Positions 58,946 to 64,000 of a stretch of DNA of 64,000 nt are shown here, in pieces (within the stretch, counting starts at the first letter, position 1; every line of letters starts with the position of its first letter). The notes below the pieces were generated by a model. That model did no database searches. It worked only from the letters and a program-made list of their open reading frames with translations, and was not told the DNA's origin. Position numbers and translations under genes: made by a program. The DNA comes from Hibiscus mutabilis. Taxonomy: Eukaryota; Streptophyta; Magnoliopsida; Malvales; Malvaceae. The stretch covers positions 21,256,921-21,320,920 of the forward strand of contig CM033745.1 in assembly GCA_019671005.1 (NCBI GenBank), given 5' to 3'.

Positions 58946-59123
58946 CTAGAGGTGCCCAAAACGGCTCTAGTAGTAAATACACTTTCTTGCTAGAGGTGCC
59001 CAAACTGGCTCTAGTAGTTAATGCACATTAAAGAATCGCTAGAGGTGCCCGAAATTGGCTCTAGTCGACTAAAATAAAATGAGAAATGCTTACTTTGCTA
59101 GAGGTGCCCGAAATTGGCTCTAG
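58946..59123. repeat. four small hairpins of Athila-like copy 2
   Basis: Four units CTAGAGGTGCCC...GGCTCTAG, matching 3541-3722 in number, order and spacing. They lie before the polypurine tract at about 59396-59408. Confidence 0.85.
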
Positions 59124-59408
59124 TGAAAATAAAAATAAATACCCGATAATTGAATTAATAAAAGCCTATTAGTTCACATAGAATCTTGAAAATCAACTTG
59201 TTCACAACTCTCGCACACACATTGTCACGAGCACTATAGTTTGGTTCGGGTAATTTTTGTGTTATCAGAAAAATTAAAAGGTGATCATACTTTGTGCCAC
59301 GGTTCGAGTTTGAATTCAAGTTTGAAGCATGTCTTTGATGATTAAAGTCTTGGCGGTAATTGTTAGTTTGCATTGCTTGAGGACAAGCAATAGTTCGAGT
59401 TTAGGGCG

Positions 59409-60626
59409 TGATAAGTGTTCAAAAGTACTATTTTTATTACCCTTTTTACTCATATTATTGTTAGACTTAAGCTCATAATAGTTGCATAATTAGTCATTCA
59501 TGCATTAATTCATGTTTCTTTCCACCGTTGAGCTTGATTACATAACTTGGTGATTTTTGTGGAAAAAGATGCTGCTTTGGTGTGTTTTTGTGTGTGTATG
59601 TGCAGGATCACTTGCCAAAGCAATGTTGAGCTAGTTGCGAGGGTAATGCATGAAGGAGGCAGCAATTGCCATGGCATTTGGCATTTGTCGAAAAAAAAAA
59701 TGCAATAGGGATGTCGAAATTAATGACTTTACAAGCCCAAGATGACATGGAGCAAGGCCCAAGCCCAAAGGAATTTGATTGCCATGCAGAGATTAAAGAA
59801 GAATTAAATTCAAAGAAGATAGGAGAAGTTCTAATAGGAATAAAATTATAATAAAAATTATATTCTTTAAAGATAATTTAATTCAACTCAAACTCCTCCT
59901 CAAAGAAGGACTTTGGCCTAGCCCTATAAATAGCAAGGAGATTTAGACAATCCAAAAAGAGAGCAAGGGGAAATTTCGACAAAGAGAGCATTAGGGAATT
60001 TCGACTTCTTCTTCTTCTTTTTTGCTTCTATTAGATTCATGGTTTGGGGATTATTCTTTGTATATCTTTTGAACCCAACCATGAACTAACTTGATCGGCT
60101 ATGGTTATTGTGTTTTGTGGTTGTGAGAAACTATTGGTTTTTGTTTAGGTAATAAGAGTTTGTACTTTTCTATTTCAAGGTTTATTCATTCTTGATTCTT
60201 ATTATTGTTTTGCGTGTGAATTGGGAGAGGATCTCGTGATTTCATCCATTTATCTAATATCGGGAGAGTTAGATTCAAAAAGCGAATGAATATGATCTTT
60301 ATTCAATCAATGATGGTGAAGATTAATCCGGCAGGAATAAGTTAAGGATTTCAACGGCTAAGAGGAGTGCAAGATTGGTTGTTGTTCACCCTTGATTCAC
60401 GCGCGATGGATGTATTATCAAGGCATGCACAAGTAGCTAGAGTTTCGACTTAGGGATAAGAAGAAACCATTGAAGAACGCTCCGCCGAACCTTGAAGTTG
60501 CTGCCCGATCGCCCAAGTAGTTGCCCAACTAGTCGCCCGGGCAACCATCAATTAGTTGCCAAGGCAACCCGTTGTGCAAGTCGCCACGGCATACTTGCAC
60601 AATTTTAGCACTTATCACACGCAACA
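59409..60626 (+). repeat. 3' LTR of Athila-like copy 2 (internally deleted)
   Basis: TGATAAGTGTTC ... CACGCAACA; TATA at 59924-59933. Compared with the left LTR, about 300 bp after the GTTGTGCAAG point (60580-60600) are missing. Confidence 0.88.
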
Positions 60627-62093
60627 GTTTAGGGATCCAATTAGTAATTAAACCCTTGAAAATCAATTAAGTCGGAATAATGGGACGAAATTAAAAACAT
60701 TCAAAAACCTACAGGGACCAAAAGAGTAGTTTTAAAACGCAGAAGGATCGCGAGCGAGATTTCAAAAGGGCGGAGGGATTTATTGAAATAATTAAACCTT
60801 TTTTTTAAACCGGGATACTATTTAAGTTAAAAAAATTAAACCTTCATTTTAACCTTCTAAAAAATGAGCCAAATGATTTGAAAATCTTCTCCCGAGTTCA
60901 TCCAAGAACTCATAAGCTGGTTGTGTGTTGCCGCACCGATCACTCACCAAGCACCACCGACCGTCGTATAAGTATCATTGGTCAACGCTCGCCGGTGCCG
61001 GCGAGCACAAAAAATACTCAAAATAACACTTTTTTTCTCCTGAAACTTGAATCAAAGTTTAGATTTAAGAAAAAAAAACAAGAAAACCCCTTTCTTTCTC
61101 TAAAAATTGAGACCAAAGCACCGCAATTTTCTGAAAATTGAAACTCTTTTAGCATCACCAAAATCTTGATCTCCCACTCCGATTCACCCAAGATGGTTCG
61201 AGAATCAGAGGCTTATCATCGGAGGGGATCCAAGACTGAGGCCAAGGTATAACTTTCCCATTTCCTTTAGATTTTTATGTATTTGTGATGAAAATATGCT
61301 AAGAGAAAAAAAAACGAAATACCATTTTTGAAATGTTTTTTTTTTATTTTTATTGATGATAATAATCTGAATATTACAATGGTTCGAGTTTTTGTTATAT
61401 ACTCGGTATTACATCTTGCAAAGTAATAATAAAAAACGTAATCTCTATTGTTTATGAAGATTGTCTGAATGGCATCCCCATTATTTTATCATTTTGCTCT
61501 GCACGGTGGTTGGGAGAGGACGGTGGTCGTACGGTGGCGGCGTGATATCCAGCGAAGAGGCCACGTGGACGGGGAGATGAAGGGTCGGGCGCGTGGGCGC
61601 CGAGCGGTCGTGGGAAGCATACGCGCGTAGGGAAGCTGGGTAATCTTCTCTTCCTTCATCTGGATCGTCAGATCAAATTTTGATCTAATTGTGAGGATTG
61701 TACGGTTGGAAGAGAAAAAGATGGAGGTTAGATTAGGTTTAGTGTTTTTTAATATTTGAGTCAAACATGCCTTGTAATATTTTTGGGTTTTAAATTATGT
61801 ATTGGACTTGGACTAATAATTTAAGTAGGTTTTAATATTATTTAATATATGTTTTTTTTATTACCACAACCCATAATAATAATAATAATAATCCGATAAA
61901 AATGAGTGATTACAGCTACCCCTCTTTGCTCATTCTTGTGAAATGAGAATAGAGCAAAGATCATAGGCACTAATTTTTATCATACTTCCCTATCTATAGC
62001 CTTGAAATCACGAGTTCTTCTAGAACTTTTCACTTTTCCTCGGTTGATTCTTCAAGCTACGAGTTCTTCGATGCCCCGATATGTGTCGTGTTG

Positions 62094-62730
62094 ACACGAA
62101 AAGAAGTCTTAACATCATGCCCAAAGGTCTTACTGATGGCCCAAAGGACTTAAGAAATGGATCCACGCCACAAGGGCTACCAAAATATCTTAAAATGATG
62201 CTCAGTTTCTACCTGTCTTAACATCAAAAGAAGGCTTAACATCATGCCCAAAAGACTTACTGATAGCCCGATGGACTTATGAAATGGATTCACGCCAAAA
62301 AGGCTACCAAAATCCCTTAAAATGATGCCCCATTTTCTACCTATCTTGACATCAAAAGAAGGCTTAACATCATGCCCGAAAGACTCATTGATGGCCCGAA
62401 GGACTTATGAAATGGATTCACGCCAAAAAGGCTACCAAAATCCCTTAAAATGATGCCCCGGTTTCTACTTGTCTTGACATCAAAAGAAGGCTTAACATAA
62501 TGCCTAAAATACTCATTGATAGCCTGAAGGACTTTTGAAATGGATTCACGCCAAAAAGGCTACCAAAATCCCTTAAAATGATGCCCAATTTCTACTTGTC
62601 TTGACATCAAAACAAGGCTTAACATCATGCCCAAAAAAATCATTGATCGCTCGAATGAATTATGAAATTGATTCATGCCAAAAAGGTTACCAAATATAAA
62701 TTTTTAACGTGATCTACCTCTTCAACATGG
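62094..62730 (-). repeat. 128-bp tandem repeat, about five copies
   Basis: Units start with ACATCAAAAGAAGGCTTAAC at 62221, 62349, 62477 and 62604, with a diverged first copy at 62094; period 127-128 bp. Each contains GCCCGAAGGACTTA-type sub-repeats, the reverse of the TAAGTCCTTCGGGC motif in the 185-bp array of Ogre-1. Confidence 0.88.
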
Positions 62731-63349
62731 AGTTGTAGATCAAAGTCTTCGCCAGTTTGAATATTTGTTTAAAATAAGCAAAATGCTTTTAAGTTAGCAT
62801 GCTCATAACATAGAGATGTCTAACTAAATGTAACGCATGTGAGGATTATAAGATCTTCATATAAGCTTTCGTCCCCTAAAAAGTCATCCCTAGATTTCTT
62901 TTCTTTGCTTCTTTGTTGTATGCTCTTAAATCTTCATCTTGTCAATCGAACATTCGTCTCAAATCTGATTTAGCCACATGCTATCAAATCCTTCATGCGA
63001 GTATCTCTCTTGTCTTCTAGGGTTACCATCTTTCTTTGTAACCAATCTGCTTATGGTCCTTATATTATTCTTATTAGGAACTCTCATCATTTCTTATGTT
63101 CAGCATTGCCCTAATCTTGAGCTTAACTAATTTTTCATCTTTGACCCAACATTTAGAGTCTTCATCTATTTCAACAATAGGGTGAGTAAAATGCATCCCT
63201 CCCTGAATTCATCTGCAAGTTCAATCTTCTTTATCGAACTCATCGAAACATCTCGGTGGAAACCAACTCTTGGTCCCTATGCTTTAATTCTTGTTATAAA
63301 GTAATGCAAAAAGGCAATTCACTTATTTACATTTCAATACAAGATTGTT

Positions 63350-63485
63350 TTAAAAAATGATAGTCAATTTTAAAATCAAAATTTGGAGAAAATGGTAAAC
63401 ATTTTTAAAATCAAAATTTTGGAGAAAATGGAAAACAATTCAAGATTTGGAGAAAAATGCAAACATTTTTAAAATCAAAATTTGA
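63350..63485. repeat. short degenerate tandem repeat
   Basis: TTTTAAAATCAAAATTT recurs near 63369, 63400 and 63469, alternating with GGAGAAAATGG and AAACA. Units are 31-70 bp. Part of the Ogre-3 3' region. Confidence 0.7.
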
Positions 63486-64000
63486 TCCGAAAATATCAAG
63501 TGCAAGAGCGACACTAAAATAACTTACTAGGGATTGCCCCAAGCATATCATGTGCCTAGGAGACCTTGAAAGCTGAGTCGATATCTGAAAATATGAAATA
63601 CCTGCCAAGTTACTTTGGTCTTTAACCAATTTAGAACTACATTTGGTAGGTTTCACCTTTAAATTATTGTTTCTTTGTCTCATTTCTTTCCTTTTGTTTG
63701 GGGAATTCAACTCATCATATTCTTTTGACTCGAGATAAATAATGTAGCCAACAACAAAACCTCGAGCTACTCAGCATTGTCATGATTTGAAAATATTACC
63801 ATCACTCATGAAGCTAAGGGTTTTTTACTTGGATGGTGCATTGCTACCTTATTTTTCCAATCGCTTCAGCAGAGTGCCTCATGGTTTTCACGCTCTTATC
63901 TGAAACTGCCTCTTTACCAGGCTTCGAACATTGGAATGCATTTTTATATCTCGAGATTTCATCTCATTAGTTGTTTGAATTTGTCAGGATTTGAAAATGA

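Larger units (their letters stand above)
55006..60626 (+). mobile_element. non-autonomous Athila-like LTR element, copy 2
   Basis: Same family as 1731-7743 on the opposite strand. The left LTR (55006-56442) lacks its first ~60 bp. The right LTR (59409-60626) has its TG start and CA end but has lost about 300 bp near its 3' end. The internal region has the primer site at 56449-56465, a decayed gag-like ORF and the four-hairpin array before the polypurine tract. It sits in the Ogre-3 LTR. No target duplication can be read because the left end is truncated. Confidence 0.88.
53735..61914 (-). repeat. 3' LTR of Ogre-like element 3 (interrupted)
   Basis: On the minus strand it starts TGTAATCACTCATTTTTAT at 61914 and ends GTCGCTACA at 53735. 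53735-54190 matches the terminal part of the other Ogre LTRs (ACCGACTCCCGAAC-like, GATACTGG-like and AAAGCGGTAATTA-like phrases). An Athila-like element (55006-60626), a MITE (54628-54851) and a dispersed repeat (54312-54440) lie inside. A polypurine tract at 61915-61930 shows that this is the 3' LTR. Confidence 0.85.
61915..64000 (-). mobile_element. Ogre-3 internal 3' region (runs off the window)
   Basis: Polypurine tract at 61915-61930, then a tandem array, then non-coding sequence. The block at 63765-63930 is homologous to 7850-8000 in Ogre-1. No pol or other coding frame appears before the window ends. 62731-63350 is unassigned, non-coding and part of this region. Confidence 0.75.

Overview
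The window is nuclear DNA of a flowering plant, most likely a eudicot. It is AT-rich and gene-poor and is built almost wholly from nested, mostly dead transposable elements. The plant call rests on Ogre/Tat-like and Athila-like Ty3/gypsy elements, a copia element of plant type, an L1 with a C-terminal RNase H, and a broken plastid insertion (5' end of rrn16 plus atpB-rbcL spacer and 5' rbcL). I found no host protein-coding gene that I would defend and no functional RNA gene. The species is not identifiable by eye.

Layout. 1-14329 is the 3' part of an Ogre/Tat-like element on the + strand (Ogre-1): end of ORF1, a gag with stops, a long non-coding 3' region with five 185-bp tandem repeats, a polypurine tract and a 3.3-kb LTR. 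A young non-autonomous Athila-like element (1731-7743, minus strand, target duplication ATCTT) sits inside it. 14330-33584 is old intergenic DNA. It holds a gypsy gag fragment, hAT-like and Mutator-like inverted-repeat elements, a 153-bp LINE stub with a 17-bp target duplication, the plastid mosaic, small tandem duplications and a truncated gypsy LTR, and ends in an L1.

The L1 (minus strand, about 45350 down to 29875) is split by a second Ogre-like element (Ogre-2, 33585-44818, + strand, target duplication TCAAC). Ogre-2 keeps a full 5' LTR, primer site, ORF1 and gag-protease, but has lost reverse transcriptase, integrase and half of its 3' LTR. 45351-53734 holds a hAT-like element, a pair of large inverted arms, a SINE-like insertion and a complete but decayed copia element (47722-53051, target duplication TATAT). 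53735-64000 is the 3' end of a third Ogre relative on the minus strand (Ogre-3). Its LTR is split by a second Athila-like copy (55006-60626), and its 3' region carries a different, 128-bp tandem repeat.

How the parts relate. The insertions can be ordered: L1 before Ogre-2, Ogre-1 and Ogre-3 before the Athila-like copies. No Ogre relative here shows a reverse transcriptase or integrase, so none could move unaided. The two Athila-like copies share a pol-poor body, four small hairpins before the polypurine tract, and many copies of the palindrome TTGCCNNGGCAA. That palindrome is the least explained signal in the window. I saw no sign of a new enzymatic or defence system.
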